Below the pieces are notes generated by a model. That model saw only the letters and a list, made by a program, of their open reading frames with translations, ran no database searches and was not told the DNA's origin. From Colwellia sp. PAMC 21821 (GTDB lineage: Bacteria; Pseudomonadota; Gammaproteobacteria; Enterobacterales; Alteromonadaceae): a stretch of DNA of 64,000 bases. Numbering within the stretch: the first letter of the stretch is position 1; the number at the start of each line of letters is the position of its first letter. The translations under genes were made by a program, and so were the position numbers. The stretch is taken from the NCBI RefSeq assembly GCF_002077175.1, contig NZ_CP014943.1, positions 2,914,001 through 2,978,000 of the forward strand. The letters run 5' to 3'. Positions 1-9,205 of the stretch are shown here, piece after piece.

Positions 1-1
1 T

Positions 2-1126
2 GGCGCGGTTGAAATTGACGCAAATGGTAAATGGATAACGCCAGGTATTATCGACGTACATTCACATTTAGGTGTTTATCCAAGCCCTTCTGTTGAATCG
101 CATTCTGACGGTAATGAAATGAGTTCACCTAATACTTCTGAAGTGTGGGCTGAACACAGTATATGGCCACAAGACCCCGGTTTTGAAGCAGCGCGTGCTG
201 GTGGCATTACAACACTACAAATTTTACCCGGCTCAGCAAACTTATTTGGCGGTCGCGGTGTAACACTGCGCAATGCCCCTAGCCATACTATGCAAGGTAT
301 GAAGTATCCAGATGCGCCTTATGGTTTAAAAATGGCTTGTGGTGAGAATCCAAAACGAGTTTACGGTAGTCGTAAAGTGTTACCTTCAACACGCATGGGT
401 AATATGGCTGGTTATCGCATGGCTTGGGCCGATGCAACTGAATATAAACGAGCTTGGGAAAAGTATGACGCTGATTACGATGCAGGCAAGAACCCGTTGG
501 CTCCTGAGCGTGATATAGAACTCGACACCTTGAAAGGTGTGCTTGATGGAGATATTTTAATTCATAACCATTGTTATAAAGCTGAAGAAATGGCGATGAT
601 GATCGATCTAGGTAAAGAATTTAATTACCACTCAGGTACTTTTCATCATGCGATTGAAGCATACAAAATAGCAGATACCTTGGCTGAAAATGGCAACTGT
701 GCAGCCATGTGGCCAGATTGGTGGGGCTTTAAAATGGAAGCTTACGACATGGTGCATGAAAACGTAGCAATTGTAGATGCGATGAAAAATTCTTGTGCGG
801 TAGTGCATTCTGATTCTGCCAGTACAATCCAACGCTTAAACCAAGAAGCAGGCAAAGTTATGTATCGTGCCAACGAAAATGGCTTTGAAATAACACCTGA
901 ACTGGCGATAACTTGGATCACCGCGAATGCAGCAAAATCATTAGGTGTAGCGGAAGATACGGGTAGCTTAGAAAATGGTAAAAAAGCTGATGTGGTGATT
1001 TGGAATCAAAACCCATTTAGTGTTTATGCGCAAGCTGAACAAGTGTTTGTTGATGGTGCGAAAGTTTACGATCGTTTTGATGAAAAATACCAAGCGAAAA
1101 GCGATTTTCTGTTAGGTCAAAGGTAA
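2..1126 (+). CDS. Amidohydrolase family protein (5' end outside window)
   Basis: Metal-dependent hydrolase of the amidohydrolase superfamily (imidazolonepropionase/dihydroorotase-like). The frame is open to the left edge, so the N-terminus lies upstream of the window. The metal motif is seen near the edge as PGIIDVHSHLG (HxH codons at 59-67). Later candidate ligands are the His pair in ILIHNHCYK, the His pair in GTFHHAIEA and the Asp in VVHSDSAST, followed by the usual C-terminal GSLENGKKADVVIWNQNPF block. All catalytic positions appear present, so it should be active; the substrate cannot be told from sequence. It ends 10 bases before the next gene, a paralogous partner, so the two are very likely one operon. 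Confidence 0.85.
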   Translation, partial: GAVEIDANGKWITPGIIDVHSHLGVYPSPSVESHSDGNEMSSPNTSEVWAEHSIWPQDPGFEAARAGGITTLQILPGSANLFGGRGVTLRNAPSHTMQGMKYPDAPYGLKMACGENPKRVYGSRKVLPSTRMGNMAGYRMAWADATEYKRAWEKYDADYDAGKNPLAPERDIELDTLKGVLDGDILIHNHCYKAEEMAMMIDLGKEFNYHSGTFHHAIEAYKIADTLAENGNCAAMWPDWWGFKMEAYDMVHENVAIVDAMKNSCAVVHSDSASTIQRLNQEAGKVMYRANENGFEITPELAITWITANAAKSLGVAEDTGSLENGKKADVVIWNQNPFSVYAQAEQVFVDGAKVYDRFDEKYQAKSDFLLGQR

Positions 1127-1136
1127 GGTGAAAATT

Positions 1137-2396
1137 ATGAAGCATTTTAAAGTATTTAAATCATCGCTAATTGCCTTGGCACTGGCAAGTTCGTCTGCAA
1201 GTTTTGCTCAAAGCTTTGCTATTACTAATGCGACAGTGCATACGGTAACTGAGCAAGGCGTACTGGAAAACGCCACGGTAGTGGTTGAAGATGGTAAAGT
1301 CATTGCCATCAATCCAGAAACACTTAGCGCCGAGATCATTATTGATGCTAAAGGGAGAATTTTAACACCAGGTTTAATAGGCTCAATGAACCAATTAGGC
1401 TTAGTGGAAGTTGGCGCTGTTTCAAAAAGTCGTGATGCTGGCGATAAAAAAGCTGATATTACCTTTGATGCAAGCTTAGCGTTTAATCCACGCTCTTCTG
1501 TGATTCCCTATAGCCGAAAGGGCGGTATTACCAGTAATGTTGTCAGCCCTCATGGCGGTGAAGACATGTTTAAGGGGCAAACTTTTGTCGCAGACCTTTC
1601 TGGTGAGTTTGATAGTGTTCGTGCTAGTAGCAATAGTGTTGTTATTGACTTAGGCGCTAAAAGCAAAGGTTCTCGTGCACTAAGCTTACAAAACTTACAA
1701 TTTAAGCTCGAAGATACTGTTAAGGAATTAGCAAAAGCGAAAAATAAAACTAATGATGCAAAAGACAAAAAAGAAGCAAAAGAGCCAAGTCGTGAAGCGC
1801 AAGTTATTAACGCGCTACTTACTGGTGAAAAAGCCTTAGTAGCTCATGCTGACCGCGCTACTGATCTGCTATTTTTGTTAAAACTTAAAAAGCAATTTTC
1901 ACTTGATTTAGTCTTTGTTGGCGCCGCTGATGCGGTGTTAATTGCCGATAAAATTGCTGAAGCTAAAGTACCGGTTGTGATGGCGGCGTTAGATAATTTA
2001 CCTGGCAGTTTTGATTCTCTGCATGCTTCGCTTGAGAATGCAGCAAAATTAGCTAAAGCTGGCGTTATAGTTGCCTTAACAGTTAATGGTGATACCCATA
2101 ACCTTTATCAACTGCGTTTTCATGCCGGTAATGCTATAGCGAATGGTTTATCACCCGATGCCGCACTTGCCTCAGTAACGGCTAACGTTGCACAAGCATT
2201 TAACCTTGATAGTGGCACTATTGCGGTCGGTAAAACGGCAGATTTAGTGTTGTGGAGTGCTGATCCATTTGAGCTCAGCACAAAGGTAAGTCAGATGTGG
2301 ATTAACGGTAAAGAATACTCGACTCGCAGTCGTCAAGATGCTTTACGTGACCGTTATACAACGTCGAGTGATATGCCGAAAGCTTACGTGAAGTAA
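1137..2396 (+). CDS. Secreted amidohydrolase-like protein lacking HxH
   Basis: Second member of the amidohydrolase pair. I place the start at the ATG at 1137 because AGGTGA lies 6-7 bases upstream; a GTG at 1128 in the same frame is possible. The N-terminus (KHFKVFKSSLIALALASSSASFAQS) is a clear Sec signal peptide, so the protein acts in the periplasm or envelope. The fold is recognisable from the N-terminal beta domain (AITNATVHTVTEQGVLENATVVVEDGKV) and the C-terminal GTIAVGKTADLVLWSADPFE. Where active enzymes have PGxxDxHxH, this one reads TPGLIGSMNQLGLVEV, with no HxH. It also carries a Lys-rich insert (KAKNKTNDAKDKKEAKEPS). It is probably a non-catalytic partner of the preceding enzyme. 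Confidence 0.75.
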   Translation: MKHFKVFKSSLIALALASSSASFAQSFAITNATVHTVTEQGVLENATVVVEDGKVIAINPETLSAEIIIDAKGRILTPGLIGSMNQLGLVEVGAVSKSRDAGDKKADITFDASLAFNPRSSVIPYSRKGGITSNVVSPHGGEDMFKGQTFVADLSGEFDSVRASSNSVVIDLGAKSKGSRALSLQNLQFKLEDTVKELAKAKNKTNDAKDKKEAKEPSREAQVINALLTGEKALVAHADRATDLLFLLKLKKQFSLDLVFVGAADAVLIADKIAEAKVPVVMAALDNLPGSFDSLHASLENAAKLAKAGVIVALTVNGDTHNLYQLRFHAGNAIANGLSPDAALASVTANVAQAFNLDSGTIAVGKTADLVLWSADPFELSTKVSQMWINGKEYSTRSRQDALRDRYTTSSDMPKAYVK

Positions 2397-2448
2397 TGTC
2401 AGAATCAATAGTTATACCCGCTTCTAAAGCCTCGTGTTAAATCTTAAT

Positions 2449-2484
2449 GCCCGTCAGTGGATAACTGATGGGCCTTCCTCTTTT
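2449..2484 (+). terminator. Probable terminator of the amidohydrolase pair
   Basis: A 10-bp stem (GCCCGTCAGT paired with ACTGATGGGC, one G-T pair) with a 5-base loop, followed by a pyrimidine-rich CTTCCTCTTTT tract, 50 bases after the stop codon. Confidence 0.65.
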
Positions 2485-2527
2485 ATTCTTCACCTAACAA
2501 CCCTTAATATTAAGTAATACCATTAAG

Positions 2528-2620
2528 TTGATTAATTAGCTGCTCATTTTTAATGGTTAAAATGAATAACTACTGACTAAATTTTATGCCTTGTAATTAT
2601 CCATTTTCCACATGACAAAA
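2528..2620. repeat. AT-rich palindromic intergenic element, copy 1
   Basis: Contains TGCTCATTTTTAATGGTTAA and a weaker inverted counterpart (TTGTAATTATCCATTTTCC) about 50 bases on. The left 30 bases and the right arm recur at 8967-9095. It carries no coding capacity and looks like a degenerate miniature palindromic element. Confidence 0.5.
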
Positions 2621-3219
2621 TTGATCACTTTATTAACCAAATTGGCTATGTCGTAGTTAATTGAGGCTACGCCCGTAAGTTACTACGTTACTCATATTAT
2701 TTATCGGCAGGTTAATCGTTTAAAGCCATTATAAACGGGTGTTTATGAGCAATAATTTTTCTCAGCAACACTCAACTGGTACATAGCCAATCAAGTTGGT
2801 ATAAATTATCTGCTAATGTTGATTCGTTAACATGAAGTGTCCGTATTATTAATTTTATCAGTAGCATACATAATGACATCCTATGACTAATATTTTTTTA
2901 TTTGGAGGAATAGAACGCTTCATTAATCAAATGAGTAAAACTAAGAAGGTAAATACTACGATTAATGCGTAAACTTTACATACTATTGATTTTAAATAAG
3001 AACAGTTATTTTTTAAAGTTATGTTTTACATGGTTTTTATTTTTTTTACCGTTGGTCTAATATTTGCAAAATGATTATTTACTCAATATAGGCACTATCA
3101 AATGTAATAGGATAGATATTTGAATTACCCCTATGATTAAATTTTGGTAAAACATTGGTAGCAGCAATAGTAAAGCAGAGCGGTTACAAATAGTATTACA
3201 AAATGCTTAAGGAGTTCAC
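2621..3219. other. Intergenic stretch with no recognised feature
   Basis: About 600 bases of AT-rich sequence. Only very short frames occur. AAGGAG at about 3209 is the ribosome binding site of the next gene. I see no RNA gene or obvious terminator here. Confidence 0.5.
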
Positions 3220-3972
3220 TTGACCCGCGTAGCAAAACCTAAAATCGCCATAACTGGACCTAATAAATCAGGCACCATAGCTTGGCTTTTTACTGCTTTG
3301 AATATAAGGATTACCGGAGGAAAACCAGTTAGGGTAACTCCTGAAACTTTTGATGGAACGCTTGATTACGACGGCGTTATTATAGGTGGTGGTTCAGATA
3401 TCCATCCTGAGCATTTCATTAAAGAAGACTCTCCTTCAGTGACACGCTCATTCTGGACCCAACTAAAAGAGTGTTTATTATATCCTATGGAGCTAATGAG
3501 CCATTTTAGTTCACACCAATATGACAAAGACCGTGACGATATGGAAATCCAATTCATTCGTTATGCTTTAGACAATAACCTACCACTTCTAGGTATTTGT
3601 CGTGGACATCAATTACTAAATGCAGAGTTGGGCGGCTCAATGTATGAATCGACCTTACCGCTTTTGAAAGAAAACGCTAGGATCCGCAGCCCTTTCCCGC
3701 GTAAAACTGTGCTCTACACGACTAACGACTCATTAATTTCTAGAATAGCTGGAGACGACCCTTTAAAAGTCAATGCAATACATTCTCAAGCCGTAGCTAA
3801 GCCAGCAGAAACTCTTAAAGTTACCGCTAAAGAAGAAGCGGGCATTAACCAAGTTATTGAAAGCAAAAATAGTGACAAGGTATTAGGGGTTCAATGGCAT
3901 CCAGAATATTTATTTTATATGAAAGCTCACAGAAAAATTTTCAGCTGGCTAATACGAGAGGCTATAAAATGA
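3220..3972 (+). CDS. Class-I glutamine amidotransferase-like (peptidase C26) hydrolase
   Basis: 250-residue protein of the peptidase C26 / gamma-glutamyl hydrolase family (PuuD-like). The nucleophile elbow LGICRGHQLLN places Cys127; the His227 and Glu229 of QWHPEYLF complete the Cys-His-Glu triad. GGGSDIHPEHF near residue 57 is typical of the C26 branch. The start is TTG, chosen because AAGGAG sits 6 bases upstream and the protein begins normally for the family. In this family the enzymes cleave gamma-glutamyl bonds; the substrate here is unknown. Its stop overlaps the start of the next gene (ATGA), so the two are translationally coupled. Confidence 0.8.
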   Translation: MTRVAKPKIAITGPNKSGTIAWLFTALNIRITGGKPVRVTPETFDGTLDYDGVIIGGGSDIHPEHFIKEDSPSVTRSFWTQLKECLLYPMELMSHFSSHQYDKDRDDMEIQFIRYALDNNLPLLGICRGHQLLNAELGGSMYESTLPLLKENARIRSPFPRKTVLYTTNDSLISRIAGDDPLKVNAIHSQAVAKPAETLKVTAKEEAGINQVIESKNSDKVLGVQWHPEYLFYMKAHRKIFSWLIREAIK

Positions 3973-4625
3973 AGAAGGCAAATATTATCAAGTTATGCGT
4001 ATTTATCGGTGTTGTGATCGGGCTTTTAGCTCTGTATTTTCTAACACCGCTTAGTGACTACCTTGAAATAGATAAAATTAGCCAGTTAGCTAGCGATATA
4101 CCTGATAATACCTTGACCGCTTTAATTTTCTTAGGTGTTTTCTTTATCGGAGGCTCTCTCCTCATCCCAATTCCATTAATGGCGTTTACGGTTAGCTTGG
4201 TATTTAATATCTGGATTAGCGTACTAATTTGCATCCCTGGTTTCCTTTTAGCAAGTTTAAGCGGCTACGGAATAGGACGTGCTATTGGGGGAGACTCTTT
4301 TGGCGAAGGGGTAAAAAAGCATACAGAGACATTAAAAGAAAAAATGGATGATAAAGGCGCTTGGGCTATCTTCGCATTGCGCCTAGCTCCCACTCCACCT
4401 TTTACCGTAACAAGCATTTTGGCAGGCTCACTTGAAATAAATATTTTCAAATTTATACTAGGCTCGACAATAGGCATTGCCCCTTTGGGCTTAAGCGCAA
4501 TATTTTTTGGTAAAGGTGCGATAGAACTTATGAAAGAGCCCTCGGGTTTAGCAATAACATCGATTATAGCGGCCATTATTCTATTTGTTGTCTTTTTGTT
4601 ATTAAGGAAGAAACAGGCAGAATAA
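3969..4625 (+). CDS. TVP38/TMEM64 (VTT-domain) membrane protein
   Basis: 218-residue integral membrane protein of the DedA/VTT superfamily. The start is the ATG at 3969 that overlaps the previous stop as ATGA; an in-frame upstream ATG at 3894 lies inside the previous gene and is unlikely. Hydrophobic segments occur at about 7-30, 49-72, 74-97 and near the C-terminus (SGLAITSIIAAIILFVVFLLLRKK). The VTT core is visible as DDKGAWAIFALRLAPTPPFT and the following glycine-rich helix. VTT proteins are linked to lipid scrambling or transport and envelope homeostasis; the specific role here is unknown. Coupling to a C26 hydrolase suggests a shared process. Confidence 0.75.
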   Translation: MKKANIIKLCVFIGVVIGLLALYFLTPLSDYLEIDKISQLASDIPDNTLTALIFLGVFFIGGSLLIPIPLMAFTVSLVFNIWISVLICIPGFLLASLSGYGIGRAIGGDSFGEGVKKHTETLKEKMDDKGAWAIFALRLAPTPPFTVTSILAGSLEINIFKFILGSTIGIAPLGLSAIFFGKGAIELMKEPSGLAITSIIAAIILFVVFLLLRKKQAE

Positions 4626-4787
4626 GCATTCGAACAGCTATATTAAGGCGCAGGGCAAAGGCTCTATCCTTATATTTTATTAACAGAAGCGTATTTCTTG
4701 TAGTAAATATAGTTTTAATGATGATGAGTAAATACGGAAAATAATTTACCTTAAAAAATACCTGATTAAGGCTAAAAGGAGAGTAAT

Positions 4788-7498
4788 GTGACAGCTTTAA
4801 ATAAACATATATCGACATTAACCGTGCAAGGCAAAAACTATAAGTACTTTGACCTAACAACATTGCAAACAAATACAAAACGCTTGCCGTTAACGGCTAA
4901 AATATTACTAGAAAACTTGCTCCGCCACAGCGATGAAAAGTATGTGCAAGAAGAGGATATTCAAAATCTAGCTAAATGGGACACCGGCTCCTCTTCTAAT
5001 ACCGAAATAGCATTTGTGCCCTCTAGAGTTATTCTGCAAGATTTTACCGGCGTGCCTGCAGTGGTTGATTTAGCCGCTATGCGCAACGCGATGTTGGACC
5101 TAGGTGGCGATCCTAATAAAATTAATCCGCTTAAACCGGTAGATTTAGTGATTGATCATTCAATAATGGTAGATGAATTCGGCAAGGCTGACTCGTTTAA
5201 GCGTAATACTGAAATTGAGGTTGAGCGTAATAAAGAACGCTATCAGTTTTTAAAGTGGGGTCAGAGCGCATTCGATAATTTCAAAGTAGTGCCGCCAGGA
5301 AAAGGCATTGTACACCAAGTCAATTTGGAGTATTTGGCAAGAGTAACCTTTGTCGATGAACAGCAAGATACACCGTTACTTTACCCAGATACATTAGTCG
5401 GTACCGATTCACATACAACAATGATCAATGGCTTAGGTGTGCTTGGTTGGGGGTAGGTGGTATTGAAGCCGAAGCGGCCATGTTAGGTCAGCCTGTCACT
5501 ATGCTAATACCTGAAGTGATTGGCATGGAATTAAAAGGTAAGTTACCTCCAGGAGCAACCGCGACCGACTTAGTGTTAGCGGTTACAGAGCAACTGCGAG
5601 CATTTGGCGTAGTGGGTAAATTTGTCGAATTTTTTGGTGCTGGCGTAAAACACTTAACTGTAGCCGATAGGGCGACACTGGCTAATATGTCGCCTGAGTA
5701 TGGTGCCACCTGTGGCTTATTTCCTATTGACGAACAAACAACTAAATACCTAGCGTTAACCGGACGCAGTGAGCTACAAATTGAGATTATTGAAGCTTAT
5801 TCAAAAGCACAAGGTATGTGGGGCAGTGAAGCACAAGAACATGCTGAGTATCATGCAACTCTCGCCATGGATTTAGACACTATTGTTCCTGCTATCGCTG
5901 GGCCGAAACGCCCGCAAGACAGAATTAATCTTGACCAAGCATCGACGGCGTTTCAGCGTTGGATAACCGAACAAAATGAATTGGCTATCGCGCCTAACGA
6001 CAAGCAGAAAGCGAACTTTGATAGTGAAGGCGGTGTAGAAAATATTGGTTCAAAAACCAGCGTATCTTATCGTCATAATGAACAAGATTATGATCTTCAT
6101 GAAGGCGCGGTAGTGATTGCTGCGATCACCAGTTGTACTAATACATCGAACCCATCTGTGTTGGTTGCTGCTGCGCTGTTAGCAAAAAAAGCCAATGAAT
6201 TAGGACTTACCGTTAAACCCTGGGTTAAAACTAGTTTTGCCCCAGGCTCACAAGTAGTGACTGAATATCTCAATAAAGCAGGGCTATCTAAAGAGCTGGA
6301 TAAAATGGGATTTAACTTGGTAGGTTACGGCTGTACCACCTGTATTGGTAATTCAGGACCATTACCCGAAGCTATTACTCATGCGATTAGGGAGGGTGAT
6401 TTAACCGTAACATCGGTATTATCAGGTAATCGAAACTTTGAAGGGCGAATACACTCAGATGTTAAAGCAAACTACTTAGCATCACCACCGCTAGTGGTAG
6501 CCTATGCATTGGCGGGTAATATGAAAATTGATATTACCAAAGAGCCACTGGGTACTAGCAGTGCTGGCAAGCCAGTTTATTTGAAAGACTTATGGCCAAG
6601 CCAGCAAGAAATACAAGAGATTGTGACTCGAGTGGTCAATAAATCTATGTTCTCAGAGAAGTATGGCTCTGTTTATGACGGTGGCGATATATGGGAAAAC
6701 CTTGATACTGTTGACGCCGATATTTATAACTGGCCAGAGAGTTCTTATGTTAAAAAACCGACATTTTTTGAAAATATGCCTCGGGAGCCTGAGCCAACTA
6801 AAGCGATTGAAAATGCGCGTTGTTTATTGAAATTGGCCGACAGTGTAACCACGGATCATATTTCACCCGCAGGCGCCATAGGCAAAGAAACTCCCGCTGC
6901 AGATTACCTTCGAGCTAATCAAGTTGAGCAAAAAGACTTTAACTCTTATGGCTCTAGACGAGGTAACCATGAAGTTATGATGCGCGGTACTTTTGCAAAC
7001 GTTCGATTGAAAAATCAACTTGCTCCTGGCACTGAGGGTGGTTTTACACGTAAACAACCTAACGGTGAACAGATGACGGTGTTTGAGGCCGCGCATCAAT
7101 ATATTGCTGAGAATATTCCCACTATTGTTATTGCGGGCAAAGAATATGGTACGGGTAGTTCTCGAGATTGGGCCGCTAAAGGGCCGCTTTTATTGGGTGT
7201 AAAATCGGTTATCGCTGAGACCTATGAGCGGATCCATCGCTCTAACCTTATCGGCATGGGCATATTACCACTGCAGTTTAAGCAAGGCGAAGGTGCCAGC
7301 ACTTACAATTTAGACGGTACAGAAAAGTTTTCTATTCAAGCGGTTGATGCTGGCCAGAAACAAGTGAAAGTAGAAGTTTTAAGAGCTAACGGCGAAAGCG
7401 TTATCTTTGAAACAGACATACGAATCGACACCCCAAATGAGTTCGAATATTTTCGCCATGGAGGTATCCTTCAATATGTCATCAGATCACTGCTTTAG
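4788..7498 (+). pseudogene. acnA: Aconitate hydratase A, interrupted by a one-base frameshift
   Basis: Aconitase of the AcnA/IRP type (citrate to isocitrate via cis-aconitate, [4Fe-4S] cluster). The GTG start at 4788 follows AAGGAGAG. The first frame ends at a TAG at 5454-5456 within GLGVLGWG*; the second frame resumes at once with [15 protein letters not shown]. Restoring one G in the GGGGG run (5449-5453) gives continuous [16 protein letters not shown] and a protein of about 903 residues, normal for AcnA. All functional parts are otherwise intact: [28 protein letters not shown], cluster cysteines in SCTNTSNP and GYGCTTCIGN, and the swivel-domain GTGSSRDWAAKGP and SNLIGMGILP. The lesion is therefore very recent or a homopolymer sequencing error. 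Confidence 0.85.
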
Positions 7499-7519
7499 GA
7501 TAAACTAAGTAGATAAGGA

Positions 7520-7558
7520 GATTAGCCAGATAGGTCTAGTATGACTATCTGACTAATC
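7520..7558 (+). terminator. Hairpin after acnA
   Basis: Arms GATTAGCCAGATAG (7520-7533) and CTATCTGACTAATC (7545-7558) pair over 14 bp with one mismatch and an 11-base loop, 21 bases after the stop. There is no strong U tract, so it may be a transcript-end stabiliser rather than an intrinsic terminator. Confidence 0.5.
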
Positions 7559-7562
7559 ACAA

Positions 7563-8068
7563 ATAAGCTGTGAATTATATGATGAATATGTCGAAGTTGT
7601 AATGTTCAAACATGGTTTCATAAGTTTAATTTTAGTTAAGTTTAATGTTAATTAATTCAACTATTCCACCAAAGCTTTAGTCGCTAAGCCTAGTTCAAGT
7701 AAAGCCTTAAGGCAGCGTTTAGTCATAGTTTTTTACTATATTTTATAATTTTTTTGTGCATTAATTGCGGCTCAACACCAAGGCCAATTTATAGCTTTAA
7801 TAGTATGATTGATTTCAAAAGGCTTCTACATAGAAGTAGAGCTTTGGTTTATTCTTAAGGTAATTGTGCTTTAAATAAAGACCTTCCTTGTGTGAATTTA
7901 ATTGTCACTTATTGGTCTATTTATAATTTTAATTGGTATGACGCTTTACCATTGGTGCATTGAAAGCTGATCGGAATACTTTAACTCTTTCATCCACTCG
8001 TATAATTATCTAAAATGATATTATAAAAGTGCAGTTATCCATATACGCACTATAGAGTTAAGAGATAA
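7563..8068. other. Intergenic stretch with no recognised feature
   Basis: About 500 AT-rich bases between acnA and the mutarotase gene. I find no supported gene, RNA or strong repeat. The promoter of the next gene presumably lies within the last 100 bases. Confidence 0.5.
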
Positions 8069-8968
8069 ATGAAAATGCTAGAAGTATTGTTAGAAAATGA
8101 ATTTGGCCGTATTGAGTTATATGAGCTTGCCAAAGGTTTGCAAGCTTTGCGCTTTGTTCATCAAAAAGGTCAAGGTTCGGTAAGTTTATATGGTGGTCAA
8201 GTGCTTAGTTGGCAGCCTAATGAACAACAACCGGTATTTTGGCTCAGCGATACGAGTCATTATAGCTTAGGCAAGGCTATTCGTGGCGGTGTGCCGTTAT
8301 GCTGGCCTTGGTTTGGTGGCGAAGTAAAGTTACCCAACGGTGAATTAAGTAAAGTAAGTAATCATGGCTTTGCTAGACAAAGTCAATGGCAAATTGCTGA
8401 TATAAACATGTCAGATACAGCGGTTGAAATAACGCTGTCATTAATAGGTAAAGAGTTTTCTCCACATTGGCCAACCGCATGTGAATTAAGCCAAACACTG
8501 GTGTTTGACGAATCATTTCACCAAACGTTAACCATGACAAATTTATCAGATCAAGCGGTAGAATATACTGGCGCTTTGCACAGTTATTTTTGCGTTGGTA
8601 ATTCACAGGAAACCGAAATTCCGGCCTTAAACGACGCGCTTTATGATGACAAAATTAGTGGTGAGAACGAACAAAAATCAACACTAAAAAATTGTTTGGG
8701 CCCAATTGATCGCATTTATCATAACTGCGATAAGATGGTTATTGTTGATAACAAGTGGCAACGTGAGATTGAAATACTGAGTAAAGGTTGTCAGCAGTGG
8801 GTGTTATGGAACCCGGGTAAAGATGGACGAAACATGATCGATCTACATGTCCAAGGTGAACACGAATTTGTTTGTCTAGAAGCGGCAAATACTGACTGGC
8901 AAGAGATAGCGAGTCAAAGCAGTGTCAGCATAAGCCAAACCATTAACTTGCATAATATAACCAGTTGA
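8069..8968 (+). CDS. yeaD: D-hexose-6-phosphate mutarotase (aldose 1-epimerase family)
   Basis: 299-residue YeaD-type epimerase, which interconverts the alpha and beta anomers of glucose-6-phosphate and similar sugars in the cytoplasm. Family hallmarks: GGQVLSWQPN, FWLSDTSHYSLGKAIRGGVPLCWPWFG, the catalytic His of ALHSYFCVG (His171) and the catalytic Glu of FVCLEAAN (Glu271). Length is normal for the family. ATG codons occur at 8069 and 8075; AAGAG about 8 bases before the first favours 8069. It appears to be a single-gene unit with no sugar-metabolism neighbour. Confidence 0.88.
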   Translation: MKMLEVLLENEFGRIELYELAKGLQALRFVHQKGQGSVSLYGGQVLSWQPNEQQPVFWLSDTSHYSLGKAIRGGVPLCWPWFGGEVKLPNGELSKVSNHGFARQSQWQIADINMSDTAVEITLSLIGKEFSPHWPTACELSQTLVFDESFHQTLTMTNLSDQAVEYTGALHSYFCVGNSQETEIPALNDALYDDKISGENEQKSTLKNCLGPIDRIYHNCDKMVIVDNKWQREIEILSKGCQQWVLWNPGKDGRNMIDLHVQGEHEFVCLEAANTDWQEIASQSSVSISQTINLHNITS

Positions 8969-9095
8969 TTAATTCTTTGCTCATTTTTAATGGTTAAAAT
9001 AAAAAGCTACGACGTTATAAAATTTATAAGTAGAATAACTACTTATAAATTTATGACTTGTATTTATTCATTTTAACTCTTAAAAAAGTAGAGCA
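8967..9095. repeat. AT-rich palindromic intergenic element, copy 2
   Basis: The ends are inverted: TGCTCATTTTTAATGGTTAA on the left matches the complement of the right end (TTCATTTTAACTC...AGAGCA). In the centre AAATTTATAAGTAG (9020-9033) and CTACTTATAAATTT (9039-9052) form a perfect 14-bp stem with a 5-base loop. The left part recurs at 2528. It lies between convergent genes, where it could also end transcription. Confidence 0.6.
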
Positions 9096-9205
9096 TTTAA
9101 GTAGTCAAATTGATATTAATCGATAAACTTTCTTAGGCTGTTGTTAACAAAAAATATCGATAAATAAGTGAGATAGCGCAATTATTTATCGATAGCACAA
9201 TTTAT

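Noticed and set aside
2931..2972. Short frame MSKTKKVNTTINA after a GGAGG-like site
   Set aside because: Only 13 codons, poor spacing to the GGAGG, and no context to support a peptide.
3894..3968. Upstream ATG for the VTT membrane protein
   Set aside because: It lies within the preceding gene and would add a polar, unrelated N-terminus; the ATGA overlap at 3969 is the natural coupled start.
5440..5460. Programmed ribosomal frameshift in acnA
   Set aside because: A G run alone is not a classical slippery site, no downstream pseudoknot or upstream stimulator is evident, and aconitases are not known to use frameshifting. A mutation or sequencing error explains it better.
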